A stretch of 64,000 nt of DNA from assembly GCF_003217495.1 (NCBI RefSeq), contig NZ_QJSW01000026.1:1-64000 (forward strand). Reading direction: 5' to 3'. A model generated the notes under the pieces. The model searched no databases. It was not told where the DNA came from and was given only the letters and a program-made list of their open reading frames with translations. Numbering within the stretch: position 1 is the stretch's first letter; every line of letters begins with the position of its first letter. The position numbers and the translations under genes were made by a program. This document shows, piece after piece, positions 17,179-26,320 of the stretch. Source of the DNA: Paenibacillus barcinonensis (GTDB taxonomy: Bacteria; Bacillota; Bacilli; Paenibacillales; Paenibacillaceae).

Positions 17179-18000
17179 TTATCTGCGTTCCTTAACCGCG
17201 ATATATACATCCACCTGCATATTCCCCGGCTCCAAACTGCGTTCATCGTAATATTCAAAATCTCCCGTAAACGTGCGATCACTTTGATGCTCCCAGGACC
17301 AGACCGCGCCCCATACTTCACTGACCACCTCAACCATCGGTCCGGTTCTCGATGTAAACACCGCATAGGTAGCAGGGGGCAACAGCACCTCATCCATGCC
17401 CTCGGGCAGCGAATCTTCCGCACCGATCTCATGCCCGACGAGGATGGTATATTCACCGGCAATACCATCTGTGTAATTGGAGTAACAGCCATAACGCGCA
17501 GCCTTGGGAGCTGGAATATGTTCTGAGGCAAAATATCGTGCCCAAAGCGCACCGATGCTGCTTTCGCCGCTCATCTCAATCGCGTTGGTTGTACGTGCTG
17601 ACAGTCCGGCAAGTCTTTTGCCAGGCAGGGTCACATAGCGAACAGGCTCGCTGGAGAACGTGGCATGGTTTGCTGCATCAGCCGCATCTGACGATGCTGC
17701 CGGGGCGTCTGAACTTGTTTTACCTGTATAGGGGGTGCTTCCTGCGGACTGCCAGCGTTTCAGATAGGGCAGTTGGTTGCGCAGCATGGCGCGGGCCGAT
17801 TCCTCATCCATGCCCTCCTCCTTGAGAATGGTGGTGCACATCTCAACCATACCTTCGAGTGACATACCTGGCTGCTCAAACTTGCCATCCTTGTAACAAT
17901 AAATGCAGTATTCGCGGGTGGAGCCGCCATCCATCTCTGTACCGAATTGTTCGGCACTGGTGAGCGGCATTCCACAGCTTTGGCATACCGTAACGTTCAT
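17179..18000 (-). CDS. Zinc-ribbon protein with C-terminal GyrI/AraC-effector-like domain
   Basis: The protein has 273 residues. Residues 1-85 form a putative zinc-ribbon domain with CQSCGMPL and YCIYCYKDG, four Cys in two CxxC pairs, then a helical segment (MSLEGMVEMCTTILKEEGM). Residues about 115-273 resemble a GyrI-like small-molecule or effector-binding domain: VRYVTLPGKRLAGLSARTTN, YGCYSNYTDGIAGEYTILVG, LPPATYAVFTSRTGPMVEVV and FEYYDERSL. It probably binds a hydrophobic ligand or partner protein. It lies 82 bp downstream of a WYL regulator on the same strand and is probably in its operon. AAGGAGG precedes the ATG. No DNA-binding domain is seen, so it is not a regulator on its own. Confidence 0.78.
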   Translation of the reverse strand: MNVTVCQSCGMPLTSAEQFGTEMDGGSTREYCIYCYKDGKFEQPGMSLEGMVEMCTTILKEEGMDEESARAMLRNQLPYLKRWQSAGSTPYTGKTSSDAPAASSDAADAANHATFSSEPVRYVTLPGKRLAGLSARTTNAIEMSGESSIGALWARYFASEHIPAPKAARYGCYSNYTDGIAGEYTILVGHEIGAEDSLPEGMDEVLLPPATYAVFTSRTGPMVEVVSEVWGAVWSWEHQSDRTFTGDFEYYDERSLEPGNMQVDVYIAVKERR

Positions 18001-18082
18001 TATTTATTCCTCCTTCGGGATATGTAGCACTTCAATCTTGAACATAATTGAAGTATACGGGGAGGAACTGGACAGCTGTCTG

Positions 18083-19033
18083 TCAGGTTTGTGCAGAGGG
18101 TTTATAATTTTGCACGATTTGCTCTGCAATGCGGCAGAGGTTATCCCGAATATGCAGAGGCTCCAGCACCTCCACGTCCGCGCCAAAGCCTAGAATAAAG
18201 CCATACAGCCAGTTATCTTCCGGGAAGGCAACCTGACTGATATAACACCCGTTTCCGTCAGGTAATACATTTTCAATGCCAAACCATTCTTCTGCCAGAT
18301 GACGAACACGGGCCTGGAATTTCAACGTGATGCCGGTCTGATTGTCCGGGCGGCTCCATTCCTGCTGCCAAGGTCTGTCCTGAAGGTTAACGGCCTTGCG
18401 CTCAAAATGCTGTGAATCCAGAGTGACCTCCTTCATCCGCACCAGCTTGAACATGCGGAATTCATTTCGTTCATGGCAGAAGGCATACAGGTACCACGCG
18501 TGCCTCTTCAGCACAAGTGTATGCGGTTCAACTGTACGGTAGGTCTGTGCTCCTTCGGCACTGCAATAGGCAAAATGAACACATTGCAGCTGATCTATGC
18601 CCTGATCAATCACCTTTAATTTCTGCTGCAGCGCTTCGGGATGTGTCCATGTAGAATAATCCACGATGAAGCGGTGCGTGCTGGCTTGAAAATCTTCATT
18701 TCTGGCTTCGGGCACGATACTGCTCAGCTTCTCAACTAATAATTCGCGTGCAGTATTCGTATGTGAGGTGGAGATGCTGCGCAGTGCGGTGACGATAGAC
18801 ACGAGGTCTTTATCTGTCAACAGGTTGCGATCCAGACGATAGCCTTCGGCTAGCCCAATCCCGCCGCTTGCTCCCTGATACGTCACGACCGGGATGCCTG
18901 CTTGGCCTAGTGTGTCGATATCCCGGTAGATCGTGCGAATGGATACTTCAAACATGTCGGCCAGATCCTTCGCCTGCAAACGCCCCCGGTTAATGAGCAG
19001 CACCACGATGGCTAACAAGCGCTCCAGTTTCAT
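18083..19033 (-). CDS. YafY-type HTH-WYL transcriptional regulator
   Basis: The protein has 316 residues. A winged helix-turn-helix (DeoR/HTH_11-like) spans about 1-60 (RLLAIVVLLINRGRLQAKDL, then VSIRTIYRDIDTLGQAGIPV). The WYL domain, with HTLVLKRHAWYLYAFCHERNEF, is near residues 160-185, followed by the WCX-like C-terminal extension. WYL domains bind nucleic acid or nucleotide ligands in known relatives. GAAAGGACG precedes the ATG. The gene reads towards the zinc-ribbon/GyrI gene, and the promoter region upstream holds repeat element copy 1 of the second family (19061-19291). The target genes are not known. Confidence 0.9.
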   Translation of the reverse strand: MKLERLLAIVVLLINRGRLQAKDLADMFEVSIRTIYRDIDTLGQAGIPVVTYQGASGGIGLAEGYRLDRNLLTDKDLVSIVTALRSISTSHTNTARELLVEKLSSIVPEARNEDFQASTHRFIVDYSTWTHPEALQQKLKVIDQGIDQLQCVHFAYCSAEGAQTYRTVEPHTLVLKRHAWYLYAFCHERNEFRMFKLVRMKEVTLDSQHFERKAVNLQDRPWQQEWSRPDNQTGITLKFQARVRHLAEEWFGIENVLPDGNGCYISQVAFPEDNWLYGFILGFGADVEVLEPLHIRDNLCRIAEQIVQNYKPSAQT

Positions 19034-19060
19034 AGCTATAGCGTCCTTTCATTTATGGGT

Positions 19061-19291
19061 CTATATGTGTTGAACTATTTTTTACACTTGAGAGCAGAGG
19101 ACAGAAAAAACCTGGAGAAGCAAAGCTAAAAGCTTTCTAAAAGAAAGCTGCATCGGAAGCAGATGCTTCGCCTTTATCACCGGATTTTCCCCCATTACAG
19201 AAGGAAATCAATAAATCTGGGGATAACAGCGATCGGAAGGTTATTCTGTCATCGGAGTGGACTTTGTAAAACTTTTGTCTAACTTATATAG
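19061..19291. repeat. 231-bp MITE-like repeat with structured interior, copy 1
   Basis: The ends form an imperfect terminal inverted repeat (CTATATGTGTTGAAC at 19061-19075, rc of the right end CTATATAAGTTAGAC at 19277-19291). The inner 19099-19250 is closely similar to 26361-26511. It is closed by GACAGAA with TTCTGTC, and contains hairpin AGCTTTCT/AGAAAGCT, GAAGC/GCTTC and a GATTT/AAATC hairpin. No coding frame is seen. It lies between the WYL regulator and vanR. Confidence 0.8.
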
Positions 19292-19377
19292 CCTTGCTTC
19301 AATTGTTTATCTTGTCGTTATCTGTTAGATTCATAGGTGTTATATGCCCAGCATCCCATATAGGAGTGAAATAAGCA

Positions 19378-20076
19378 ATGAAGCGAATTACGATTCTGAT
19401 TGCAGATGATGAAGTGGAGATCGCGGCTCTGGTTGCTTTGCATTTGGAAAAAGAGGGCTATCATACCATCACGGCATCGGACGGACAGTCTGCGCTACAG
19501 GCAATTCAGACTCAAGCGATTGATCTGGCTGTGCTGGACATTATGATGCCGGGCATGGACGGGTATGAAGTGACCCGAAGAATCCGCGAGCAGCATCATT
19601 TTCCGATCATTTTTCTCAGTGCCAAAACGTCGGACATGGATAAAATTACAGGACTCGTGATGGGTGCCGATGATTATATGACCAAACCGTTTAATCCTAT
19701 GGAGCTTGTCGCTCGCGTGAATTCTCAATTGCGGCGTTCCCTGCAATTCAGCCAGTCCACAGCGGTGGCGCAGCGCCCGATACTGGAAAAAGGCGGCCTT
19801 GTCATTGTGCCGGAGCAGCATAGCGTGACGCTTTACGGTAAACCGCTGGAGTTAACGCCGAAGGAATTTGATATTCTGGTGCTGCTTGCGAGCAATCCGA
19901 AGCAGGTGTTCAGTGCAGAGAGTATTTTTGAGAAGGTGTGGGGCGAAGCTTATTTCGAAAGTGGCAATACCGTTATGGTACATATTCGTACACTGCGCAG
20001 GAAGCTTGGAGAAGACGTAGACAAGAACAAGTTTATCAAAACAATCTGGGGCGTGGGGTACACGTTCAATGACTAA
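19378..20076 (+). CDS. VanR-like OmpR-family response regulator
   Basis: The protein has 232 residues. The receiver domain has acidic residues Asp10-Asp11 in ILIADDEVEI, the phosphate-accepting Asp54 in LAVLDIMMPGMDGYEV, and the conserved Lys in DYMTKPFNPMELV. The C-terminal OmpR winged helix starts near 140 (LELTPKEFDILVLLASNPKQVFSAE, then VMVHIRTLRRKLGEDVDKNKFI). Sequence and gene order resemble VanR. The gene overlaps the histidine kinase start by 8 bases. AGGAGTG is about 9-15 bases before the ATG. The MITE-like repeat ends 86 bp upstream, so it may affect the promoter. The inducing signal is unknown. Confidence 0.9.
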   Translation: MKRITILIADDEVEIAALVALHLEKEGYHTITASDGQSALQAIQTQAIDLAVLDIMMPGMDGYEVTRRIREQHHFPIIFLSAKTSDMDKITGLVMGADDYMTKPFNPMELVARVNSQLRRSLQFSQSTAVAQRPILEKGGLVIVPEQHSVTLYGKPLELTPKEFDILVLLASNPKQVFSAESIFEKVWGEAYFESGNTVMVHIRTLRRKLGEDVDKNKFIKTIWGVGYTFND

Positions 20077-21175
20077 ACGGAGAAGCTTTCGCACAACGAT
20101 GATTATGCTGCTCGGTCTGAGCATGCTGGCTTCGGGCGTGGTCACATTTATCGTGTACAAGCTTTTACAGATGTATTATATGGGTGTGAGAAGGGAAGAT
20201 CCGCTGGCGGAATATCGTAATATCATGAGAAGCATCGGGGATATTTATGTGTTTATGATCCTGTTTATCCCGCTTGCCATTTTATTTTTCTACCTGTTTA
20301 CCAAGCCGTACGTAACCTATTTCAAAGAAATTTCTGTCGGCATTAACCATATGGCTAACGGAGATTTTCATCATCAGGTGCAGATCGTAGCCAAAGATGA
20401 ATTGGGTTCAATTGCAGAGAGTGTGAATCTGGCGAGTCAGAAGCTGCGTCAAGCGGTGGAGCGTGGCGACTTTGCCGAGAGCAGCAAGGACCAGCTGGTG
20501 GTCAATCTGGCGCATGACTTGCGGACACCGCTGACCTCTGTGCTGGGGTATCTGGATTTGCTGATGAAGGACGATCAGTTGAGCGAAGAACAGAAACGGC
20601 ATTTTACCGCGATTGCGTTTACGAAGTCCCAGCGGCTGGAGAAGCTGATTGATGATCTGTTCGAGATTACACGGATGAACTACGGCAGGCTGCCGGTGCA
20701 TCAGACAAGGCTTGATCTGAGTGAGCTGCTGAAGCAGATGAACGAGGAGCTTTATCCTGTTTTCGAAAAAAATCATCTGGTCACCCGTTTACATATGGAG
20801 AATGATCTTACCGTATTCGGCGATGGAGAGCTGCTCGCTCGTGTGTTTGAAAATCTGCTCATCAACGCTGCGCGACATGGCAAAGACGGCATGTACGTGG
20901 ACATTAACGGGTATCTGGAAGTGGATCAGGTGGTGATTCAGGTGACAAATTATGGCGGGCATATTCATCCTGACGATCTTCCACGTATTTTTGATATGTA
21001 TTACACGGGGGATCGAGCGCGGTCTTCTCAAGAGGGTGGCACGGGCCTCGGATTATTCATTGCGCGTAACATCGTGGAGCAGCATGAGGGTGTCATATCG
21101 GTTGTGAGTGACGTGGTACGCACCAGATTTGAGGTTCGTTTGCCCGTTTTACAGCAGATTGCCCGCGAAATTTAA
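20069..21175 (+). CDS. VanS-like sensor histidine kinase
   Basis: The protein has 368 residues. There are two membrane helices (about 11-33 and 58-78) around a short extracellular loop, a HAMP linker, and the phosphorylated His149 in NLAHDLRTPLTSVLGYLDLL. ATP-binding motifs are the N box (ENLLINAARHGK), G1 (IFDMYYTGDRARSSQ) and G2 (GGTGLGLFIARNIVEQH). The short loop and partner suggest a VanS-type sensor of cell-wall state. It reads in line with VanY and VanZ homologues. No ligase genes follow, so it probably senses the cell envelope rather than confers glycopeptide resistance alone. Confidence 0.9.
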   Translation: MTKRRSFRTTMIMLLGLSMLASGVVTFIVYKLLQMYYMGVRREDPLAEYRNIMRSIGDIYVFMILFIPLAILFFYLFTKPYVTYFKEISVGINHMANGDFHHQVQIVAKDELGSIAESVNLASQKLRQAVERGDFAESSKDQLVVNLAHDLRTPLTSVLGYLDLLMKDDQLSEEQKRHFTAIAFTKSQRLEKLIDDLFEITRMNYGRLPVHQTRLDLSELLKQMNEELYPVFEKNHLVTRLHMENDLTVFGDGELLARVFENLLINAARHGKDGMYVDINGYLEVDQVVIQVTNYGGHIHPDDLPRIFDMYYTGDRARSSQEGGTGLGLFIARNIVEQHEGVISVVSDVVRTRFEVRLPVLQQIAREI

Positions 21176-21255
21176 GAAAAATTTTATAATTGCCCTGCGT
21201 TTTCTTTAAATTGTTTCGGCTACCCTTGAAGCATGATGGGAAGGAGGAGCAAGTG

Positions 21256-22125
21256 ATGAAAAAGTGGGGCTTTCTGATAGGCATCATCCTGATTGGATAT
21301 ATCATAGCGCAAGCACCGGCATTCTTGGTTGAGGACAAGGGGATGCCGATTGTAATTTTGAACAAAGATGACAAGTACGCAGGGTATCAGGCCATATCAG
21401 GCCAGAAGATGCAAGAGCAAATACATAAAGGCAATCTCGTGCTTGTCAATTCGAAACATGCAATTCAGCCGGAGGGCGTGCGCTCCGATATTGTATATGT
21501 GGCTGGAGAAGCGGAGCTATCTCAAGGCTATGGACTGATGGACCAGAAACTGATGTTATCCCGTGAGGTGGCAGAACGCTTCCAGAGGATGGTTGAGGCT
21601 GCGGGAGCAGAGGATGTGCGATATTTTCTAATGAGCAGCGGCTACAGAGACTTTGAGAAGCAGGACGAGCTGTATCGGCAAAAGGGTTCAGACTACGCAC
21701 TGCCTGCGGGTTACAGCGAGCATAATCTGGGGCTGTCTCTGGACGTAGGCTCCAGCCTGGCTGCCATGAGTGAAGCGCCTGAAGGCGCATGGCTGGAGAA
21801 GAACGCGTGGAAATACGGCTTTATTTTGCGATATCCCAAAGATAAAGTGAACGTGACAGGCATTCAGTATGAGCCTTGGCATTTCAGATATGTTGGCATG
21901 CCTCATAGTGCAGTGATGGCGAAGAATGGTATGGTGTTAGAAGAGTATCTGGAGATGTTAAAAGCAAAGAAAAACGTCACCGTTAATCTGGACGGTGAAA
22001 CGTATCATATCCATTATTATCAGGTGTCAAAGGATACCCGGATCTATCTGCCCGTGAATGAGCCTTACGATATATCTGGCGATAACATGGAAGGTGTCAT
22101 TGTTACGGTTAAGAAGTCACTGTGA
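21256..22125 (+). CDS. VanY-like D-alanyl-D-alanine carboxypeptidase
   Basis: The protein has 289 residues. A membrane anchor (about 3-22, WGFLIGIILIGYIIAQAPAF) is followed by a zinc metallopeptidase domain of family M15B. The motifs SEHNLGLSLDVG and EPWHFRYVG hold the zinc ligands, and SSGYRDFEKQDELY is the substrate-binding box. Such enzymes remove terminal D-Ala from peptidoglycan precursors. AAGGAGGAG is about 7-15 bases before the ATG at 21256; the frame extends to 21190 but that part has no ribosome-binding site. The gene follows vanS by 80 bp, consistent with one transcript. Confidence 0.9.
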   Translation: MKKWGFLIGIILIGYIIAQAPAFLVEDKGMPIVILNKDDKYAGYQAISGQKMQEQIHKGNLVLVNSKHAIQPEGVRSDIVYVAGEAELSQGYGLMDQKLMLSREVAERFQRMVEAAGAEDVRYFLMSSGYRDFEKQDELYRQKGSDYALPAGYSEHNLGLSLDVGSSLAAMSEAPEGAWLEKNAWKYGFILRYPKDKVNVTGIQYEPWHFRYVGMPHSAVMAKNGMVLEEYLEMLKAKKNVTVNLDGETYHIHYYQVSKDTRIYLPVNEPYDISGDNMEGVIVTVKKSL

Positions 22126-22216
22126 TGGGCTTGTGAGAAGCGGCTGCAATGAGAACGTAGCGATGTAACCGAAACAAAGTGTGGTGCCCACAGCCCGGTA
22201 AGGAAGGAGAGACAGC

Positions 22217-22819
22217 ATGATACAGAACAAGCCGAGCGACAAGCATAAGCAACATAAGAAGCATAAGAAGCATAAGAAGCAATCCAACTCGTTCCGAATC
22301 GGATGCATCGTCATACTGTTAATATACCTTTATCTGCTGACCAAGCTGATTTTGTTCAAAGGAGGGGCGGTAGATGTGGGTTTGGTGTGGAACAGACTCA
22401 TAGAGATATTGCAGCAACCCGACCTGATTCATACACGAACGGTCAATCTGACACCGTTTCAGGAGATCAAACGAGACTGGCACAGTCTCTCATTGCATCG
22501 ACCAGGAACAGCCATCCATCTGGCGGGTAATATTGTTGCCTTTATCCCCTTTGGCATCTTGATTGCGGGTATGGTTCGTCAGTCCTTTTTTACCGGTATC
22601 AACGTGCTGTTTCTGTCATTTCTGCTCAGTTTGGGGTATGAAGCGACACAGCTGCTAACAGGCATAGGTATTTTTGACGTGGATGATCTGATGCTGAATA
22701 CGCTCGGCGGAATGATCGGGTATCTGGTGTATGCAACGATGCTTGTCTTGTACAGACTGATCGAGGGTGGAAAAGCACGAGTCGCGGCAAGGCGCTATGG
22801 GAAGGAGCGTCATGTCTGA
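22217..22819 (+). CDS. VanZ family membrane protein
   Basis: This is a 200-residue integral membrane protein of the VanZ family. VanZ gives low-level teicoplanin resistance in enterococci, but related proteins are common in the envelope genes of spore-formers. Several membrane helices are visible (about 30-50, 95-118, 125-147 and 160-180). Family marks are TVNLTPFQEIKRDW and GNIVAFIPFGILI, then SLGYEATQLLTGIGIFDVDDL. Residues 8-21 form an odd run KHKQHKKHKKHKKQ, from a tandem 9-base repeat (22250-22280). It is last in the van-like cluster. A 24-bp unit of the dyad repeat begins 9 bases after the stop. Confidence 0.85.
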   Translation: MIQNKPSDKHKQHKKHKKHKKQSNSFRIGCIVILLIYLYLLTKLILFKGGAVDVGLVWNRLIEILQQPDLIHTRTVNLTPFQEIKRDWHSLSLHRPGTAIHLAGNIVAFIPFGILIAGMVRQSFFTGINVLFLSFLLSLGYEATQLLTGIGIFDVDDLMLNTLGGMIGYLVYATMLVLYRLIEGGKARVAARRYGKERHV

Positions 22820-22827
22820 GGGAGCGC

Positions 22828-22875
22828 TAACGATCACCAGTGACGTTATTTGACCCAACTTTAGCTGAAAAAGGC
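22828..22875 (+). repeat. Fragment of the 193-bp dyad repeat element (copy 3)
   Basis: A single + unit at 22828-22851 and the following bases (AGCTGAAAAAGG at 22864-22875) align with the second unit and centre of copy 2. The other units are missing, so this is a decayed or truncated copy. It lies between convergent vanZ and acnA. Confidence 0.75.
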
Positions 22876-23109
22876 ATGAACCGAGGAGATTTACGCAAAT
22901 GTTCACCTGAAGAAGGCTTCGAATGTGATCTGCCGATGGAGCTGACCAAGCATGAGTTTGTTCGCAGTTATGGCGGGCATGACTTTATGGATTGGATCAC
23001 TGTGGAAAAGTTAAATGCAGGGGCGACGATCGCATTCCTGAACCGGCGAGTGATGCCGAGGTGGGCATCAGAGTCCATTTTTGATTCATTCGCTATGAAT
23101 GAATACAAA
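22876..23109 (+). pseudogene. Possible remnant of a coding sequence
   Basis: A plus-strand frame reading ECDLPMELTKHEFVRSYGG, then HDFMDWITVEKLN, continues into the acnA terminator. It has gene-like codon choice until about 23109, no clear ribosome-binding site, and no recognised domain. It may be the broken end of a gene or chance. I give it low weight. Confidence 0.25.
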
Positions 23110-23114
23110 CAAAA

Positions 23115-23150
23115 CCCCCGCTCCTTGTACAGCTGCACAAGGAGCGGGGG
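23115..23150. terminator. Bidirectional terminator of acnA
   Basis: CCCCCGCTCCTTGT (23115-23128) pairs perfectly with 23137-23150. T-rich sequence flanks both sides. It lies 39 bp beyond the acnA stop. Confidence 0.9.
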
Positions 23151-23188
23151 TTTGCTATGTCATTTTATCTCATAAAAGATAAAGTGTA

Positions 23189-25903
23189 TTAAGCTTTTTT
23201 CATCATTTGACGCAGTACGGTTTGCAGGATACCGCCGTTGTGGTAGTAGTCCACGTCCACCATGCTGTCCAGACGAGCAATTACAGGGAAGTCGAACGTT
23301 GTGCCGTCTTCACGTGTTACTGTAACGGTCAGCTCTTGACCTGGCTTCACATCGTTGCTCAGACCTGTGATGTCATATGTCTCGCGTCCGTTCAGACCGA
23401 GGCTTGCCCAGCCATGACCTTCCTGGAATTGCAATGGCATAACGCCCATGCCTACCAGGTTACTGCGGTGGATACGCTCGAAGCTTTCGGCGATAACAGC
23501 TTTGACGCCGAGCAGGAACGTTCCTTTTGCCGCCCAGTCACGGGAGCTTCCTGTACCGTATTCTTTACCAGCGATAACGATCAGGTTCTGTCCTTCAGCC
23601 TGATACTTCATGGAAGCATCATAGATGGACATCTCTTCGTCTGTTGGCAAGTATTTCGTAATACCGCCCTCGGTGCCCGGAGCGACCTGGTTACGAATAC
23701 GGATGTTGGCGAACGTACCACGCATCATGACTTCATGGTTACCACGGCGTGAACCGTAGGAGTTGAAGTCTTTGCGCTCAACGCCATGCTCCTTCAGATA
23801 TACTCCAGCCGGACTGGACGGAGCAATGTTACCTGCTGGTGAGATGTGGTCCGTTGTTACGGAGTCAGCCAGCAATGCCATTACACGTGCCGCGCGGATA
23901 TCGGAGATATCGTTCAGCTTGTCGCCAAGCTCTTGGAAGAACGGCGGGTTCTGGATGTATGTGGAGTTCGGGTCCCACTCATACAGCTCGCCTTCCGGTA
24001 CAGCGATTTTGTTCCAACGCTCGTTGGCTGTAAATACATTTTCGTATTTGCTGCGGAACATCTCGGCATTCAAGGAGCTTGTGATGGCATCCTTGATCTC
24101 TTGGGAGCTAGGCCAGATGTCTTTCAGGAATACAGGTTGATTGTTCTGGTCGTGACCGATTGGATCGGTTTCGAAGTCGATATCCACTGTACCTGCCAGC
24201 GCGTAAGCAACAACGAGTGGCGGAGATGCCAGATAGTTGGCTTTGACTTGTGCGTGTACACGGCCTTCGAAGTTACGGTTACCAGACAATACTGCTGCTA
24301 CCGTCATATCGTTGGCAGAGATCGCTTCGCTCACTTCATCCGGCAGTGGGCCGGAGTTACCGATACAAGTTGCACAGCCGTAACCGGCTACGTTGAATCC
24401 GAGCTGGTCGAGATAAGGGATCAGACCTGCTTTTTCCAGATACTCGGTAACCACGAGGGAACCTGGAGTCAAGCTGCTTTTCACATATCCTGGCTTGGTC
24501 AGGCCAAGTTCAACTGCTTTTTTCGCCAGCAAACCTGCGCCAACCATAACGCTCGGGTTCGAGGTATTGGTACAGCTTGTGATCGCCGCGATTACAACAG
24601 CGCCAGCTTTCATTTCAGTTGTCGTGCCGTCAGGGTGCTTCACAGGCACTTTTTGTTCAATCTTCTCATCGCTCAGTCCATATCCACCTTTGTCCACAGG
24701 TGTACGGATGATGCTGTTGAAGCTTTCTTTCATCTGAGTCAGCTCGATGCGGTCTTGCGGACGTTTCGGTCCTGCAAGGCTTGGTACAACGGAGCCGAGA
24801 TCAAGCTCGATAACATCCGTGAATTCCGGATCAACTGTGTCTGCTGTACGGAACATGCCTTGAGCTTTGTAATATGCTTCAACCAGTTCTACTTGCTCGT
24901 CAGAACGTCCCGTGCTGCGCAGGTAGTTCAACGTCTCGCTGTCAACCGGGAAGAAACCGATCGTTGCGCCGTATTCTGGAGCCATGTTGGCAACTGTTGC
25001 ACGGTCAGCAAGGCCGATGTTGGCAAGGCCCGGTCCGTAGAACTCAACAAATTTGCCGACAACGCCTTTTTTACGAAGCATTTGTGTAACCGTCAACGCG
25101 AGGTCTGTTGCTGTTGCGCCTTCGCTCAGGCTACCTGTCAGTTTGAAGCCGATAACGTCTGGTGTTACAAAATAAAGCGGTTGGCCCAGCATACCTGCTT
25201 CTGCCTCAATACCACCTACACCCCAGCCGACAACGCCGAGACCGTTGATCATCGTGGTGTGCGAGTCTGTACCTACGAGGGAATCCGGGAATACAACCGT
25301 CTCACCGTCAACCGTTTTGGTTGCAGCCACGGAAGCGAGGTACTCCAGGTTAACCTGGTGAACGATCCCTGTGGATGGCGGAACTGCACGGAAGTTATTG
25401 AATGCCGTTTGTGCCCAGCGCAGGAAGCGATAACGCTCTTCGTTACGCTCGAATTCAACCTTGATGTTGTAATCCAGTGCATCACTGGTTCCGAAAGCAT
25501 CAACCATAACGGAGTGGTCAATAACGAGATCAACGGGAACAAGCGGATTGATCTGTTTCGGATCGCCACCGGCTTTTTTCACTGTGTCACGCATTGCTGC
25601 AAGGTCAACAACGACCGGTACACCCGTGAAATCCTGCAATACGATCCGCGCAGGGATAAACGGAATTTCCTTATTATTGTCACGGCCTTCTGCCCAGCCG
25701 GTGAGTTGTTTAACGTGTTCTTCGGTAATGGCACGTCCGTCGAATTGACGGATAGCTGCTTCAAGCAACACTTTAATAGAGAATGGAAGCTTGGAAAGGT
25801 CGCCGTGGCCGCCTTCCTGAAGAGCAGCGAGACTGTAGTAGCGGTAAGACTTGCCTCCAACCTCAAGCGAACGAGCGGCGGAGAAATGGTTCTTGGCTGA
25901 CAT
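23189..25903 (-). CDS. acnA: Aconitate hydratase
   Basis: Aconitase is a TCA-cycle enzyme that converts citrate to isocitrate through cis-aconitate. At 904 residues it is the long, cytosolic AcnA/CitB type. The iron-sulfur Cys are in [12 protein letters not shown] and in [16 protein letters not shown]. The C-terminal swivel domain includes [20 protein letters not shown] and [25 protein letters not shown] (on the minus strand) precedes the ATG. A sigmaA promoter and operator-like dyads are upstream (25998-26114). In Bacillus this protein also binds RNA when iron-starved; that may apply here but sequence cannot show it. The gene is monocistronic with a terminator at 23115-23150. Confidence 0.97.
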   Translation of the reverse strand: MSAKNHFSAARSLEVGGKSYRYYSLAALQEGGHGDLSKLPFSIKVLLEAAIRQFDGRAITEEHVKQLTGWAEGRDNNKEIPFIPARIVLQDFTGVPVVVDLAAMRDTVKKAGGDPKQINPLVPVDLVIDHSVMVDAFGTSDALDYNIKVEFERNEERYRFLRWAQTAFNNFRAVPPSTGIVHQVNLEYLASVAATKTVDGETVVFPDSLVGTDSHTTMINGLGVVGWGVGGIEAEAGMLGQPLYFVTPDVIGFKLTGSLSEGATATDLALTVTQMLRKKGVVGKFVEFYGPGLANIGLADRATVANMAPEYGATIGFFPVDSETLNYLRSTGRSDEQVELVEAYYKAQGMFRTADTVDPEFTDVIELDLGSVVPSLAGPKRPQDRIELTQMKESFNSIIRTPVDKGGYGLSDEKIEQKVPVKHPDGTTTEMKAGAVVIAAITSCTNTSNPSVMVGAGLLAKKAVELGLTKPGYVKSSLTPGSLVVTEYLEKAGLIPYLDQLGFNVAGYGCATCIGNSGPLPDEVSEAISANDMTVAAVLSGNRNFEGRVHAQVKANYLASPPLVVAYALAGTVDIDFETDPIGHDQNNQPVFLKDIWPSSQEIKDAITSSLNAEMFRSKYENVFTANERWNKIAVPEGELYEWDPNSTYIQNPPFFQELGDKLNDISDIRAARVMALLADSVTTDHISPAGNIAPSSPAGVYLKEHGVERKDFNSYGSRRGNHEVMMRGTFANIRIRNQVAPGTEGGITKYLPTDEEMSIYDASMKYQAEGQNLIVIAGKEYGTGSSRDWAAKGTFLLGVKAVIAESFERIHRSNLVGMGVMPLQFQEGHGWASLGLNGRETYDITGLSNDVKPGQELTVTVTREDGTTFDFPVIARLDSMVDVDYYHNGGILQTVLRQMMKKA

Positions 25904-25997
25904 ACATGTACCTCCTTAAAATGTGTCGGTGAGATGAAGAAAACGTTCATTTCTTAAAGAAGAACAGGCCTTCACCGTTCCGTGTTCTTGTTCAGTG

Positions 25998-26014
25998 GTT
26001 TCATCAGGTGAAAC
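25998..26014 (-). promoter_or_regulatory. Operator-like dyad in the acnA leader
   Basis: Read on the minus strand, GTTTCACCTGATGAAAC matches 15 of 17 bases of the dyad at the iclR promoter (11762-11778). It is at about +23 to +39 of the acnA transcript. A weaker 12 of 17 copy lies at 26098-26114, upstream of the -35. Confidence 0.55.
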
Positions 26015-26043
26015 ATAATTTCATAATCTTAACTTTAGTTTTA

Positions 26044-26072
26044 AGTATACCGTTTTCACATGCGTACGTAAA
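26044..26072 (-). promoter_or_regulatory. SigmaA promoter of acnA
   Basis: On the minus strand TTTACG (26072-26067) and TATACT (26049-26044) are 17 bases apart. The start would be near 26037, giving a leader of about 130 bases. Confidence 0.7.
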
Positions 26073-26320
26073 GGGCTTTTTGCCTGTTCAAGCAAGCGTT
26101 TCAACAGATGAAGGCGTTTTCTCGAAACAGGTGTGAATTTGGGTGATATTGATCTATTCAGGTCACATATTTAGCTGCGTCATCTGAGCTGTGTACATAC
26201 AAAATAGGTTCCCTTCATATGAATAATAGAAGTTTACTGTATCGAATGAGCAGTAGGTTGAGAGTATTCATCGAATTAGCGAATTGAATTTAGCCCAAAT
26301 TTAGAAGTGAAACATTGAAT

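Noticed and set aside
19378-22819. Complete vancomycin-resistance operon
   Set aside because: VanH, VanA and VanX homologues are absent, and the nearby ddl has the D-Ala-D-Ala type omega loop.
23846-25900. 684-codon plus-strand frame opposite acnA
   Set aside because: It is antisense to a clear aconitase gene, Cys-rich and low in normal codon use, with no start signal.
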